Source: Osmia lignaria lignaria
Taxonomy: Eukaryota; Arthropoda; Insecta; Hymenoptera; Megachilidae
Direction: 5' to 3'
Length of the DNA: 64,000 nt
Assembly (NCBI RefSeq): GCF_051020975.1
Contig: NW_027478162.1
Location: 1,548,501-1,612,500, forward strand
Positions 49,353 through 62,229 of this stretch are shown piece after piece. The first letter of the stretch is position 1. Each line of letters starts with the position of its first letter. Under the pieces are notes generated by a model. It did no database searches. It had not been told where the DNA came from and saw nothing but the letters and a program-made list of their open reading frames with translations. The position numbers and the translations under genes are program-made.

Positions 49353-51605
49353 GTTTCCGAGATATTTGCAGATTTATCTCAAGGGAAGTGGCCTGACGGA
49401 CATATTTCGAGATATTTCTTCTTCTTGTTGTTCTTCTTCTGCACAGCTAAGCTGGAAGTGGCATTTGCAGCTCGCAATAGTGCAGAGTTATCGCAAAGGA
49501 AGAGGCCACGGTGTTTCTGTACCTCTATTATGTTGGTGCAGCTTCGGAACTTTTAAATATCTTGATATATCTCGAGAACTACGCATCTGATCAAAAAATA
49601 TCATAGAAGATAAAAAGTAGGAAACTGAATTCTCTACAAAAAAGGTCTCTTAACATTTTGCCATAGCTCGCTTCGTTTCCGAGATATATGCAGATTTATC
49701 TCAAGGGAAGGGGCCTGACGGACATATTTCGAGATATTTCTTCTTCTTGTTGTTCTTCTTCTGCACAGCTAAGCTGGAAGTGGCATTTGCAGATCGCAAT
49801 AGTGCAGAGTTATCTCAAAGAAAGGGGCCACGGTGTTTCTGTATCTCTATTATGTTGGTGCGGCTTCGGAACTTTTAAATATCTCGATATATCTCGAAAA
49901 CTACGCATCTGATCAAAAAATATCATAGAACATAAATAGTAGGAAACTTAATTTCCTACAAAAAAGGTCTCTCAACGTTTTGCCATAGCTCGCATTGTTT
50001 CCGAGATATTTGCAGATTCAGCTCAAAGGATCGGGCCTGACGGACATATTTCGAGATATTTCTTCTTCTTGTTGTTCTTCGTCTGCACAGCTAAACTGGA
50101 AGTGGCAATTCCAGCTCGCAATAGTGCAGAGTTATCTCGCAGAAAGGGGCCACGCTGTTTCTGTATCTCTATTATGTTGGTGCGGTTTCGGAACTTTTAA
50201 ATATCTTGATATATCTCGAGAACTACGCAGCTGATCAAAAAATATCATAGAACATAAATAGTAGGAATCTTAATTTCCTACAAAAAAGATCTCTTAATAT
50301 TTTGCCATAGCTCGCTTCGTTTCCGAGATATATGCAGATTTATCTCAAGGGAAGGGGCCTGCCGGACATATTTCGAGATATTTCTTCTTCTTGTTGTTCT
50401 TCTTCTGCACAGCTAAGCTGGAAGTGGCATTCGCAGCTCGCAATAGTGCAGAGTTATCTCAAAGAAAGGGGCCACGGTGTTTCTGTATCTCTATTATGTT
50501 GGTGCGGCTTCGGAACTTTTAAATATCTTGATATATCTCGACAATTACGCATCTGATCAAAAAATATCATACAACATAAAAAGTAGGAAACTTAATTCTC
50601 TACAAAAAAGGTCTCTTAACATTTTGCCATAGCTCACTTCGTTTCCGAGATATTTGCAGATTTATCTCAAGGGAAGTGGCCTGACGGACAGATTTCGAGA
50701 TATTTCTTCTTCTTGTTGTTCTTCTTCTGCACAGCTAAGCTGGAAGTGGCATTTGCAGCTCGCAATAGTGCAGAGTTATCGCAAAGGAAGAGGCCACGGT
50801 GTTTCTGTACCTCTATTATGTTGGTGCAGCTTCGGAACTTTTAAATATCTTGATATATCTCGAGAACTACGCATCTGATCAAAAAATATCATAGAAGATA
50901 AAAAGTAGGAAACTGAATTCTCTACAAAAAAGGTCTCTTAACATTTTGCCATAGCTCGCTTCGTTTCCGAGATATATGCAGATTTATCTCAAGGGAAGGG
51001 GCCTGCCGGACATATTTCGAGATATTTCTTCTTCTTGTTGTTCTTCTTCTGCACAGCTAAGCTGGAAGTGGCATTCGCAGCTCGCAATAGTGCAGAGTTA
51101 TCTCAAAGAAAGGGGCCACGGTGTTTCTGTATCTCTATTATGTTGGTGCGGCTTCGGAACTTTTAAATATCTTGATATATCTCGACAATTACGCATCTGA
51201 TCAAAAAATATCATACAACATAAAAAGTAGGAAACTTAATTCTCTACAAAAAAGGTCTCTTAACATTTTGCCATAGCTCGCTTCGTTTCCGAGATATTTG
51301 CAGATTTATCTCAAGGGAAGTGGCCTGACGGACATATTTCGAGATATTTCTTCTTCTTGTTGTTCTTCTTCTGCACAGCTAAGCTGGAAGTGGCATTTGC
51401 AGCTCGCAATAGTGCAGAGTTATCGCAAAGGAAGAGGCCACGGTGTTTCTGTACCTCTATTATGTTGGTGCAGCTTCGGAACTTTTAAATATTTGATATA
51501 TCTCGAGAACTACGCATCTGATCAAAAAATATCATAGAAGATAAAAAGTAGGAAACTGAATTCTATACAAAAAAGGTCTCTTAACATTTTGCCATAGCTC
51601 GCTTC
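49353..51605 (+). repeat. Seven-monomer block, copy 1 of the ~5,149-bp repeat
   Basis: Order: AGTGG monomer; GCAGATCGC monomer; GCATTG-leader monomer with CAGATTCAGC, GGATCGGGCC and CTCGCAGAAAGG; GCCGG; AGTGG with GACAGATTTCG; GCCGG; AGTGG with a 1-bp deletion. The same seven run from 54503 to 56755. Both blocks are 2,253 bp, but by different single-base deletions (51285 monomer here, 54825 monomer there). Confidence 0.85.
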
Positions 51606-54502
51606 GCTTCCGAGATATATGCAGACTTATCTCAAGGGAAGGGGCCTGACGGACATATTTCGAGATATTTCTTCTTCTTGTTGTTCTTCTTCTGCACAGC
51701 TAAGCTGGAAGTGGCATTTGCAGCTCGCAATAGTGCAGAGTTATCTCAAAGAAAGGGGCCACGGTGTTTCTGTATCTCGATTATGTTGGTGCGGCTTCGG
51801 AACTTTTAAATATCTCGATATATCTCGAAAACTACGCTTCTGATCAAAAAATATCATAGAACATAAATTGTAGGAAACATAATTCTCTACAAAAAAGGTC
51901 TCTTATCATTTTGCCATAGCTGGCATCGTTTCCGAGATATTTGCAGATCTAATTCAAGGGAAGGGGCCTGACGGACATATTTCGAGATATTTCTTCTTCT
52001 TGTTGTTCTTCTTCTGCACAGCTAAAGTGGAAGTTACATTTGCAGCTCGGAATAGTGCAGAGTTATCTCAAAGAAAGAGGCCACGGTGTTTATGTATCTT
52101 TATTATGTTGGTGCGGCTTCGGAACCTTTAAATATCTCGGTATATCTCGAAAACTACGCATCTGATCAAAAAATATCATAGAACATAAATAATAGGAATC
52201 TTAATTTCCTACAAAAAGGGTCTCTCAACGTTTTGCCATAGCTCGCATTGTTTCCGAGATATTTGCAGATTCAGCTCAAAGGAACGGGCCTGACGGACAT
52301 ATTCCGAGATATTTCTTGTTATTGTTGTGCTTCTTCTGCACAGCTAAGCTGGAAGCGGCATTTGCGGCTCGCACTAGTGCAGAGTTATCTCAAAGAAAGG
52401 GGCCACGGTGTTTCTGTATCTCTATTATGTTGGTGCGGCTTCGGATCTTTTAAATATCTCGATATATCTCGAAAACTACGCTTCTGATCAAAAAATATCA
52501 TGGAACATAAATTGTAGGAAACATAATTCTCTACAAAAAAGGTCTCTTAACATTTTGCCATAGCTCGCTTCGTTTCCGAGATATTTGCAGATTTATCTCG
52601 AGGGAAGGGGCCTGACGGACATATTTCGACATATTTCTTCTTCTTGTTGTTCTTCTTCTGCACAGCTAAACTGGAAGTGGCATTACCAGCTCGCAATAGC
52701 GCAGAGTTATCTCAAAGAAAGGGGCCACGGTGTTTCTGTATCTCTATTATGTTGGTGCGGCTTCGGAACTTTTAAATATCTTGATATATCTCGAGAACTA
52801 CGCATCTGATCAAAAAATATCATAGAACATAAATAGTAGGAAACTTAATTTCCTACAAAAAAGGTCTCCCAACGTTTTGCCATAGCTCGCATTGTTTCCG
52901 AGATATTTGCAGATTTAGCTCAAGGGAAGGGGCCTGACGGACATATTTCGAGATATTTCTTCTTCTTGTTGTTCTTCTTCTGCACAGCTAAGCTGGAAGT
53001 GGCATTTGCAGCTCGCAATTGTGCAGAGTTATCTCAAAGAGAGGGGCCACGGTGTTTCTGTATCTCTATTATGTTGGTGCGGCTTCGGAACTTTTAATTA
53101 TCTTGATATATCTCGACAATTACGCATCTGATCAAAAAATATCATACAACATAAAAAGTAGGACACATAATTCTCTACAAAAAAGGTCTCTTAACATTTT
53201 GCCATAGCTCGCTTCGTTCCCGAGATATTTGCAGATTTATCTCAAGGGAAGGGGCCTGCCGGACATATTTCGAGATATTTCTTCTTCTTGTTGTTCTTCT
53301 TCTGCACAGCTAAGCTGGAAGTGGCATTTGCAGCTCGCAATAGTGCAGAGTTATCGCAAAGGAAGAGGCCACGGTGTTTCTGTACCTCTATTATGTTGGT
53401 GCAGCTTCGGAACTTTTAAATATTTGATATATCTCGAGAACTACGCATCGGATCAAAAAATATCATAGAAGATAAAAAATAGGAAACTGAATTCTCTACA
53501 AAAAAGGTCTCTTAACATTTTGCCATAGCTCGCTTCGTTTCCGAGATATTTGCAGATTTATCACGAGGGAAGGGGCCTGACGGACATATTTCGAGATATT
53601 TCTTCTTCTTGTTGTTCTTCTTCTGTACAGCTAAACAGGAAGTGGCATTTCCAGCTCGCAATAGCGCAGTGTTATCTCAAAGAAAGGGGCCACGGTGTTT
53701 CTGTATCTTTATTATGTTGTTGCGGCTCCGGAACCTTTAAATATCTCGATATATCTCCAAAACTACGCATCTGATCAAAAAATATCATAGAACATAAATA
53801 GTAGGAAACTTAATTTCCTACAAAAAAGGTCTCCCAACGTTTTGCCATAGCTCGCATTGTTTCCGAGATATTTGCAGATTCAGCTCAAAGGATCGGGCCT
53901 GACGGACATATTTCGAGATATTTCTTCTTCTTGTTGTTCTTCGTCTGCACAGCTAAACTGGAAGTGGCATTTCCAGCTCGCAATAGTGCAGAGTTATCTC
54001 GCAGAAAGGGGCCACGCTGTTTCTGTATCTCTATTATGTTGGTGCAGCTTCGGAACTTTTAAATATCTTGATATATCTCGAGAACTACGCATCTGATCAA
54101 AAAATATCATAGAAGATAAAAAGTAGGAAACTGAATTCTCTACAAAAAAGGTCTCTTAACATTTTGCCATAGCTCGCTTCGTTTCCGAGATATATGCAGA
54201 TTTATCTCAAGGGAAGGGGCCTGACGGACATATTTCGAGATATTTCTTCTTCTTGTTGTTCTCCTTCTGCACAGCTAAGCTGGAAGTGGCATTCGCAGCT
54301 CGCAATAGTGCAGAGTTATCTCAAAGAAAGGGGCCACGGTGTTTCTGTATCTCTATTATGTTGGTGCGGCTTCGGAACTTTTAAATATCTTGATATATCT
54401 CGACAATTACGCATCTGATCAAAAAATATCATACAACATAAAAAGTAGGAAACTTAATTCTCTACAAAAAAGGTCTCTTAACATTTTGCCATAGCTCGCT
54501 TC
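51606..54502 (+). repeat. Nine diverged monomers within the ~5,149-bp repeat
   Basis: This is the most variable stretch. Monomer 51928 has GATCTAATTC, CTAAAGTGGAAGTTAC and GCTCGGAATAG. Monomer 52250 has ATTCCGAG and TTGTTATTGTTGTGC. Monomer 52572 has ATTTCGACATATTTC. Monomer 53216 is 321 bp. Monomer 53537 has TATCACGAGG, CTAAACAGG and GCGCAGTG. The linker AATTTCCTACAAAA replaces AATTCTCTACAAAA in many. Monomers 51928 and 52894 carry in-frame stops. Confidence 0.78.
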
Positions 54503-56755
54503 GTTTCCGAGATATTTGCAGATTTATCTCAAGGGAAGTGGCCTGACGGACATATTTCGAGATATTTCTTCTTCTTGTTGTTCTTCTTCTGCACAGCTAA
54601 GCTGGAAGTGGCATTTGCAGCTCGCAATAGTGCAGAGTTATCGCAAAGGAAGAGGCCATGGTGTTTCTGTACCTCTATTATGTTGGTGCAGCTTCGGAAC
54701 TTTTAAATATCTTGATATATCTCGAGAACTACGGATCTGATCAAAAAATATCATAGAAGATAAAAAGTAGGAAACTGAATTCTCTACAAAAAAGGTCTCT
54801 TAACATTTTGCCATAGCTCGCTTCGTTTCCGAGGTATATGCAGATTTATCTCAAGGGAAGGGGCCTGACGGACATATTTCGAGATATTTCTTCTTCTTGT
54901 TGTTCTTCTTCTGCACAGCTAAGCTGGAAGTGGCATTTGCAGATCGCAATAGTGCAGAGTTATCTCAAAGAAAGGGGCCACGGTGTTTCTGTATCTCTAT
55001 TATGTTGGTGCGGCTTCGGAACTTTTAATTATCTCGATATATCTCGAAACTACGCATCTGATCAAAAAATATCATAGAACATAAATAGTAGGAAACTTAA
55101 TTTCCTACAAAAAAGGTCTCTCAACGTTTTGCCATAGCTCGCATTGTTTCCGAGATATTTGCAGATTCAGCTCAAAGGATCGGGCCTGACGGACATATTT
55201 CGAGATATTTCTTCTTCTTGTTGTTCTTCGTCTGCACAGCTAAACTGGAAGTGGCAGTTCCAGCTCGCAATAGTGCAGAGTTATCTCGCAGAAAGGGGCC
55301 ACGCTGTTTCTGTATCTCTATTATGTTGGTGCGGCTTCGGAACTTTTAAATATCTTGATATATCTCGAGAACTACGCATCTGATCAAAAAATATCATAGA
55401 ACATAAATAGTAGGAATCTTAATTTCCTACAAAAAAGATCTCGTAATATTTTGCCATAGCTCGCTTCGTTTCCGAGATATATGCAGATTTATCTCAAGGG
55501 AAGGGGCCTGCCGGACATATTTCGAGATATTTCTTCTTCTTGTTGTTCTTCTTCTGCACAGCTAAGCTGGAAGTGGCGTTCGCAGCTCGCAATAGTGCAG
55601 AGTTATCTCAAAGAAAGGGGCCACGGTGTTTCTGTATCTCTATTATGTTGGTGCGGCTTCGGAACTTTTAAATATCTTGATATATCTCGACAATTACGCA
55701 TCTGATCAAAAAATATCATACAACATAAAAAGTAGGAAACTTAATTCTCTACAAAAAAGGTCTCTTAACATTTTGCCATAGCTCGCTTCGTTTCCGAGAT
55801 ATTTGCAGATTTATCTCAAGGGAAGTGGCCTGACGGACAGATTTCGAGATATTTCTTCTTCTTGTTGTTCTTCTTCTGCACAGCTAAGCTGGAAGTGGCA
55901 TTTGCAGCTCGCAATAGTGCAGAGTTATCGCAAAGGAAGAGGCCACGGTGTTTCTGTACCTCTATTATGTTGGTGCAGCTTCGGAACTTTTAAATATCTT
56001 GATATATCTCGAGAACTACGCATCTGATCAAAAAATATCATAGAAGATAAAAAGTAGGAAACTGAATTCTCTACAAAAAAGGTCTCTTAACATTTTGCCA
56101 TAGCTCGCTTCGTTTCCGAGATATATGCAGATTTATCTCAAGGGAAGGGGCCTGCCGGACATATTTCGAGATATTTCTTCTTCTTGTTGTTCTTCTTCTG
56201 CACAGCTAAGCTGGAAGTGGCATTCGCAGCTCGCAATAGTGCAGAGTTATCTCAAAGAAAGGGGCCACGGTGTTTCTGTATCTCTATTATGTTGGTGCGG
56301 CTTCGGAACTTTTAAATATCTTGATATATCTCGACAATTACGCATCTGATCAAAAAATATCATACAACATAAAAAGTAGGAAACTTAATTCTCTACAAAA
56401 AAGGTCTCTTAACATTTTGCCATAGCTCGCTTCGTTTCCGAGATATTTGCAGATTTATCTCAAGGGAAGTGGCCTGACGGACAGATTTCGAGATATTTCT
56501 TCTTCTTGTTGTTCTTCTTCTGCACAGCTAAGCTGGAAGTGGCATTTGCAGCTCGCAATAGTGCAGAGTTATCGCAAAGGAAGAGGCCACGGTGTTTCTG
56601 TACCTCTATTATGTTGGTGCAGCTTCGGAACTTTTAAATATCTTGATATATCTCGAGAACTACGCATCTGATCAAAAAATATCATAGAAGATGAAAAGTA
56701 GGAAACTGAATTCTCTACAAAAAAGGTCTCTTAACATTTTGCCATAGCTCGCTTC
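54503..56755 (+). repeat. Seven-monomer block, copy 2 of the ~5,149-bp repeat
   Basis: Matches 49353-51605. The monomer at 54825 is 321 bp through loss of one A in CTCGAAACTACG, so this deletion is younger than the block duplication. The GCCGG/AGTGG dimer runs at 55468-56111 and 56112-56755 and is nearly unchanged. Confidence 0.85.
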
Positions 56756-58365
56756 GTTTCCGAGATATATGCAGATTTATCTCAAGGGAAGGGGCCTGCC
56801 GGACATATTTCGAGATATTTCTTCTTCTTGTTGTTCTTCTTCTGCACAGCTAAACTGGAAGTGGCATTTCCAGCTCGCAATAGCGCAGTGTTATCTCAAA
56901 GAAAGGGGCCACGGTGTTTCTGTATCTTTATTATGTTGTTGCGGCTTCGGAACCTTTAAATATCTCGATATATCTCGAAAACTACGCATCTGATCATAAA
57001 ATATCATAGAACATAAATAGTAGGAAACTTAATTTCCTACAAAAAAGGTCTCCCAACGTTTTGCCATAGCTCGCATTGTTTCCGAGATATTTGCAGATTC
57101 AGCTCAAAGGATCGGGCCTGACGGACATATTTCGAGATATTTCTTCTTCTTGTTGTTCTTCGTCTGCACAGCTAAACTGGAAGTGGCATTTCCAGCTCGC
57201 AATAGTGCAGAGTTATCTCGCAGAAAGGGGCCACGCTGTTTCTGTATCTCTATTATGTTGGTGCGGCTTCGGAACTTTTAAATATCTTGATATATCTCGA
57301 GAACTACGCATCTGATCAAAAAATATCATAGAACATAAATAGTAGGAATCTTAATTTCCTACAAAAAAGATCTCTTAATATTTTGCCATAGCTCGCATTG
57401 TTTCCGAGATATTTGCAGATTTAGCTCAAGGGAAGGGGCCTGACGGACTTAATCCGAGATATTTCTTGTTCTTGTTGTGCTTCTTCTGCACAGCTAAGCT
57501 CGAACTGGCATTTGCAGCTCGCAATAGTGCAGAGTTATCTCACAGAAAGGGGCCACGGTGTTTCCGTATCTCTATTATGTTGGTGCGGCTTCGGAACTTT
57601 TAAATATCTTGATATATCTCGAAAACTACCCATCTGATCAAAAAATATCATAGAACCTAAATTGTAGGAAACGTAATTCTCTACAAAAAAGGTCTCTTAT
57701 CATTTTGCCATAGCTGGCATCGTTTCCGAGATATTTGCAGATCTAATTCAAGGGAAGGGGCCTGACGGACATATTTCGAGATATTTCTTCTTCTTGTTGT
57801 TCTTCTTCTGCACAGCTAAAGTAGAAGTTACATTTGCAGCTCGGAATAGTGCAGAGTTATCTCAAAGAAAGAGGCCACGGTGTTTATGTATCTTTATTAT
57901 GTTGGTGCGGCTTCGGAACCTTTAAATATCTCGATATATCTCGAAAACTACGCATCTGATCAAAAAATATCATAGAACATAAATAATAGGAATCTTAATT
58001 TCCTACAAAAAGGGTCTCTCAACGTTTTGCCATAGCTCGCATTGTTTCCGAGATATTTGCAGATTCAGCTCAAAGGAACGGGCCTGACGGACATATTCCG
58101 AGATATTTCTTGTTCTTGTTGCGCTTCTTCCGCACAGCTAAGCTCGAACTGGCATTTGCAGCTCGCAATAGTGCAGAGTTATCTCACAGAAAGGGGCCAC
58201 GGTGTTTCTGTATCTCTATTACGTTGGTGCGGCTTCGGAACTTTTAAATATCTTGATATATCTCGAGAATTACGCATCTGATCAAAAAATATCATAGAAC
58301 ATAAGAAGTAGGAAACTTAATTCTCTACAAAAAAGGTCTCTTAACATTTTGCCATAGCTCGCTTC
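56756..58365 (+). repeat. Five diverged monomers ending the 48.7-58 kb domain
   Basis: 56756 and 57078 match 53537 and 53859 (GCGCAGTG with TTGTTGCGGC, then GGATCGGGCC with CTCGCAG). 57722 and 58044 match 51928 and 52250. 57400 is the most divergent monomer I noticed: GACTTAATCCGAG, TTGTTCTTGTTGTGC, CTAAGCTCGAACTGG and ACTACCCATC. 57400 and 57722 carry in-frame stops; 58044 shares CTCGAACTGG with 57400. Confidence 0.78.
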
Positions 58366-59009
58366 CTTTCCGAGATATGTGCAGATTTATCTCAAGGGAA
58401 GGGGCCTGACGGACATATTTCGAGATATTTCTTCTTCTTGTTGTTCTTCTTCTGCACAGCTAAGCTGGAAGTGGCATTTGCAGCTCGCAATAGTACAGAG
58501 TTATCTCAAAGAAAGGGGCCACGGTGTTTCTGTATCTCTATTATGTTGGTGCGGCTTCGGAACTTTTAAATGTCTCGATATATCTCGAAAACTACGCTTC
58601 TGATCAAAAAATATCATAGAACATAAATTGTAGGAAACATAATACTCTACAAAAAAGGTCTCTTAACATTTTGCCATGGCTCGCTTCGTTTCCGAGATAT
58701 TTGCAGATATATCTCAAGGGAAGGGGCCTGACGGACATATTTCGAGATATTTCTTCTTCTTGTTGTTCTTCTTCTGCACAGCTAAGCTGGAAGTGGCATT
58801 TGCAGCTCGCAATAGTACAGAGTTATCTCAAAGAAAGGGGCCACGGTGTTTCTGTATCTCTATTATGTTGGTGCGGCTTCGGAACTTTTAAATGTCTCGA
58901 TATATCTCGAAAACTACGCTTCTGATCAAAAAATATCATAGAACATAAATTGTAGGAAACATAATACTCTACAAAAAAGGTCTCTTAACATTTTGCCATG
59001 GCTCGCTTC
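58366..59009 (+). repeat. Two almost identical adjacent monomers
   Basis: Both share AATAGTACAGAG, TTAAATGTCTCG, a B tail and the unique AATACTCTAC linker. They differ only near the start (CTTTCCGAGATATGTGC against GTTTCCGAGATATTTGC, and GATTTATC against GATATATC). This is the smallest-scale duplication in the window. Both end in CCATGG, which is rare elsewhere. Confidence 0.88.
58676..58891 (+). other. ATG-initiated 71-codon open frame, probably non-coding
   Basis: The CCATGG variant at this monomer boundary gives an ATG in a strong start context followed by 71 codons, ending at the TAA of TTTTAAATG. The frame spans the TTC tract, which encodes a run rich in Phe and Leu (about residues 26-33). 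In most monomers the ATG is ATAG and the frame cannot start; at 58998 it is closed by the GTGATTCTG variant. I see no promoter, no known domain and no sign of codon-level constraint. It is recorded because it is the best ATG-started frame in the array. Confidence 0.3.
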
Positions 59010-60941
59010 GTTTCCGAGATATTTGCAGATATATCTCAAGGGAAGGGGCCTGACGGACATATTTCGAGATATTTCTTCTTCTTGTTGTTCTTCTTCTGCA
59101 CAGCTAAGCTGGAAGTGGCATTTGCGGCTCGCACTAGTGCAGAGTTATCTCAAAGAAAGGGGCCACGGTGATTCTGTACCTCTATTATGTTGGTGCGGCT
59201 TCGGAACTTTTAAATATCTCGATATATCTCGAAAACTACGGTTCTGATCAAAAAATATCATAGAACATAAATTCTAGGAAACATAATTCTCTACAAAAGA
59301 GGTCTCTTCACATTTTGCCATAGCTCGCTTCGTTTCCGAGATATGTGCAGATTTATCTCAAGGGAAAGGGCCTGACGGACATATTTCGAGATATTTCTTC
59401 TTCTTGTTGTTCTTCTTCTGCACAGCTAAGCTGGAAGTGGCATTTGCGGCTCGCACTAGTGCAGAGTTATCTCAAAGAAAGGGGCCACGGTGTTTCTGTA
59501 TCTCTATTATGTTGGTGCGGCTTCGGAACTTTTAAATATCTTGATATATCTCGAGAACTACGCATCTGATCAAAAAATATCATAGAACATAAAAAGTAGG
59601 AAACTTAATTCTTTACAAAAAAGGTCTCTTAACATTTTGCCATAGCTCGCTTCGTTTCCGAGATATTTGCAGATTTATCTCAAGGGAAGGGGCCTGACGG
59701 ACATATTTCGAGATATTTCTTCTTCTTGTTGTTCTTCTTCTGTACAGCTAAACTGGAAGTGGCATTTCCAGCTCGCAATAGTGCAGAGTTATCTCAAAGA
59801 AAGGGGCCACGGTGTTTCTGAATCTCTATTATGTTGGTGCGGCTTCGGAACTTTTAAATATCTCGATATATCTCGAAAACTACGCTTCTGATCAAAAAAT
59901 ATCATAGAACATAAATTGTAGGAAACATAATTCTCTACAAAAAACGTCTCTTAACATTTTGCCATAGCTCGCTTCGTTTCCGAGATATTTGCAGATTCAG
60001 CTCAAAGGAACGGGCCTGACGGACATATTTCGAGATATTTCTTCTTCTTGTTGTTCTTCTTCTGCACAGCTAAGCTGGAAGTGGCATTTGCGGCTCGCAC
60101 TAGTGCAGAGTTATCTCAAAGAAAGGGGCCACGGTGATTCTGTACCTCTATTATGTTGGTGCGGCTTCGGAACTTTTAAATATCTCGATATATCTCGAAA
60201 ACTACGGTTCTGATCAAAAAATATCATAGAACATAAATTCTAGGAAACATAATTCTCTACAAAAGAGGTCTCTTCACATTTTGCCATAGCTCGCTTCGTT
60301 TCCGAGATATGTGCAGATTTATCTCAAGGGAAGGGGCCTGACGGACATATTTCGAGATATTTCTTCTTCTTGTTGTTCTTCTTCTGCACAGCTAAGCTGG
60401 AAGTGGCATTTGCAGCTCGCAATAGTACAGAGTTATCTCAAAGAAAGGGGCCACGGTGTTTCTGTATCTCTATTATGTTGGTGCGGCTTCGGAACTTTTA
60501 AATATCTCGATATATCTCGAAAACTACGCTTCTGATCAAAAAATATCATAGAACATAAAAAGTAGGAAACTTAATTCTCTACAAAAAAGGTCTCTTAACA
60601 TTTTGCCATAGCTCGCTTCGTTTCCGAGATATTTGCAGATTTATCTCAAGGGAAGGGGCCTGACGGACATATTTCGAGATATTTCTTCTTCTTGTTGTTC
60701 TTCTTCTGCACAGCTATGCTGGAAGTGGAATTTGCGGCTCGCACTAGTGCAGAGTTATCCCAAAGAAAGGGGCCACGGTGTTTCTGTACCTCTAGTATGT
60801 TGGTGCGGCTTCGGAACTTTTAAATATCTTGATATATCTCGAAAACTACGGTTCTGATCAAAAAATATCATAGAACATAAATTGTAGGAAACATAATTCT
60901 CTACAAAAAAGGTCTCTTAACATTTTGCCATAGCTCGATTC
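59010..60941 (+). repeat. Six monomers with a 966-bp partial repeat
   Basis: 59010 and 59976 share GGTGATTCTGTACC, ACTACGGTTC and AAATTCTAGG, and are each followed by a TATGTGCAG monomer after a GAGGTCTCTTCAC linker (59332 and 60298). The repeat does not extend further. 60620 has CAGCTATGCTGG, GTGGAATTTGC and CTCTAGTATG. Confidence 0.8.
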
Positions 60942-62229
60942 GTTTCCGAGATATTTGCAGATATATCTCAAGGGAAGGGGCCTGACGGACATATTTCGAG
61001 ATATTTCTTCTTCTTGTTGTTCTTCTTCTGCACAGCTAAGCTGGAAGTGGAATTTGCAGCTCGCAATAGTGCAGAGTTATCTCAAAGAAAGGGGCCACGG
61101 TGTTTCTGTATTTCTATTATGTTGCTGCGGCTTCGGAACTTTTAAATATCTTGATATATCTCGAGAACTACGCATCTGATCAAAAAATATCATAGAACAT
61201 AAAAAGTAGGAAACTTAATTCTCTACAAAAAAGGTCTCTTAACATTTTGCCATATCTCGCTTCGTTTCCGAGATATTTGCAGATTTATCTCAAGGGAAGG
61301 GGCCTGACGGACATATTTCGAGATATTTCGTCTTCTTGTTGTTCTTCCTCTGCACAGCTAAACTGGAAGTGGCATTTCCAGCTCGCAATAGTGCAGAGTT
61401 ATCTCAAAGAAAGGGGCCACGGTGTTTCTGAATCTCTATTATGTTGGTGCGGCTTCGGAACTTTTAAATATCTCGATATATCTCGAAAACTACGCTTCTC
61501 ATCAAAAAATATCATAGAACATAAATTGTAGGAAACATAATTCTCTACAAAAAACGTCTCTTAACATTTTGCCATAGCTCGCTTCGTTTCCGAGATATTT
61601 GCAGATATATCTCAAGGGAAGGGGCCTGACGGACATATTTCGAGATATTTCTTCTTCTTGTTGTTCTTCTTCTGCACAGCTAAGCTGGAAGTGGCATTTG
61701 CAGCTCGCAATAGTGCAGAGTTATCTCAAAGAAAGAGGCCACGGTGTATCTGTATCTCTATTATGTTGGTGGGGCTTCGGAACTTTTCAATATCTTGATA
61801 TACCTCGAGAACTAAGCATCTGATCAAAAAATATCATAGAACATAAAAAGTAGAAAACTTAATTCTCTACAAAAAACGTCTCTTAACATTTTGCCATAGC
61901 TCGCTTCGTTTCCGAGATATTTGCAGATATATCTCAAGGGAAGGGGCCTGACGGACATATTTCGAGATATTTCTTCTTCTTGTTGTTCTTCTTCTGCACA
62001 GCTATGCTGGAAGTGGAATTTGCAGCTCGCAATAGTGCAGAGTTATCTCAAAGAAAGGGGCCACGGTGTTTCTGTATCTCTATTATGTTGGTGCGGCTTC
62101 GGAACTTTTAAATATCTCGAAATATCTCGAAAACTACGCTTCTGATCAAAAAATATCATAGAACATAACTTGTAGGAAATATAATTCTCTACAAAAAAGG
62201 TGTCTTAACATTTTGCCATAGCTCGCTTC
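60942..62229 (+). repeat. Higher-order repeat, 4-mer of 1,288 bp, copy 1
   Basis: Marks in order: GTGGAATTTGC with TTGCTGCGGC; CATATCTCGC leader with TTTCGTCTTC and GCTTCTCATC; GGTGTATCTG with GGTGGGGCTTCGG, TTTTCAATATC and ACTAAGCATC; CAGCTATGCTGG with CTCGAAATATCTCG. All four recur in 62230-63839. Confidence 0.85.
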
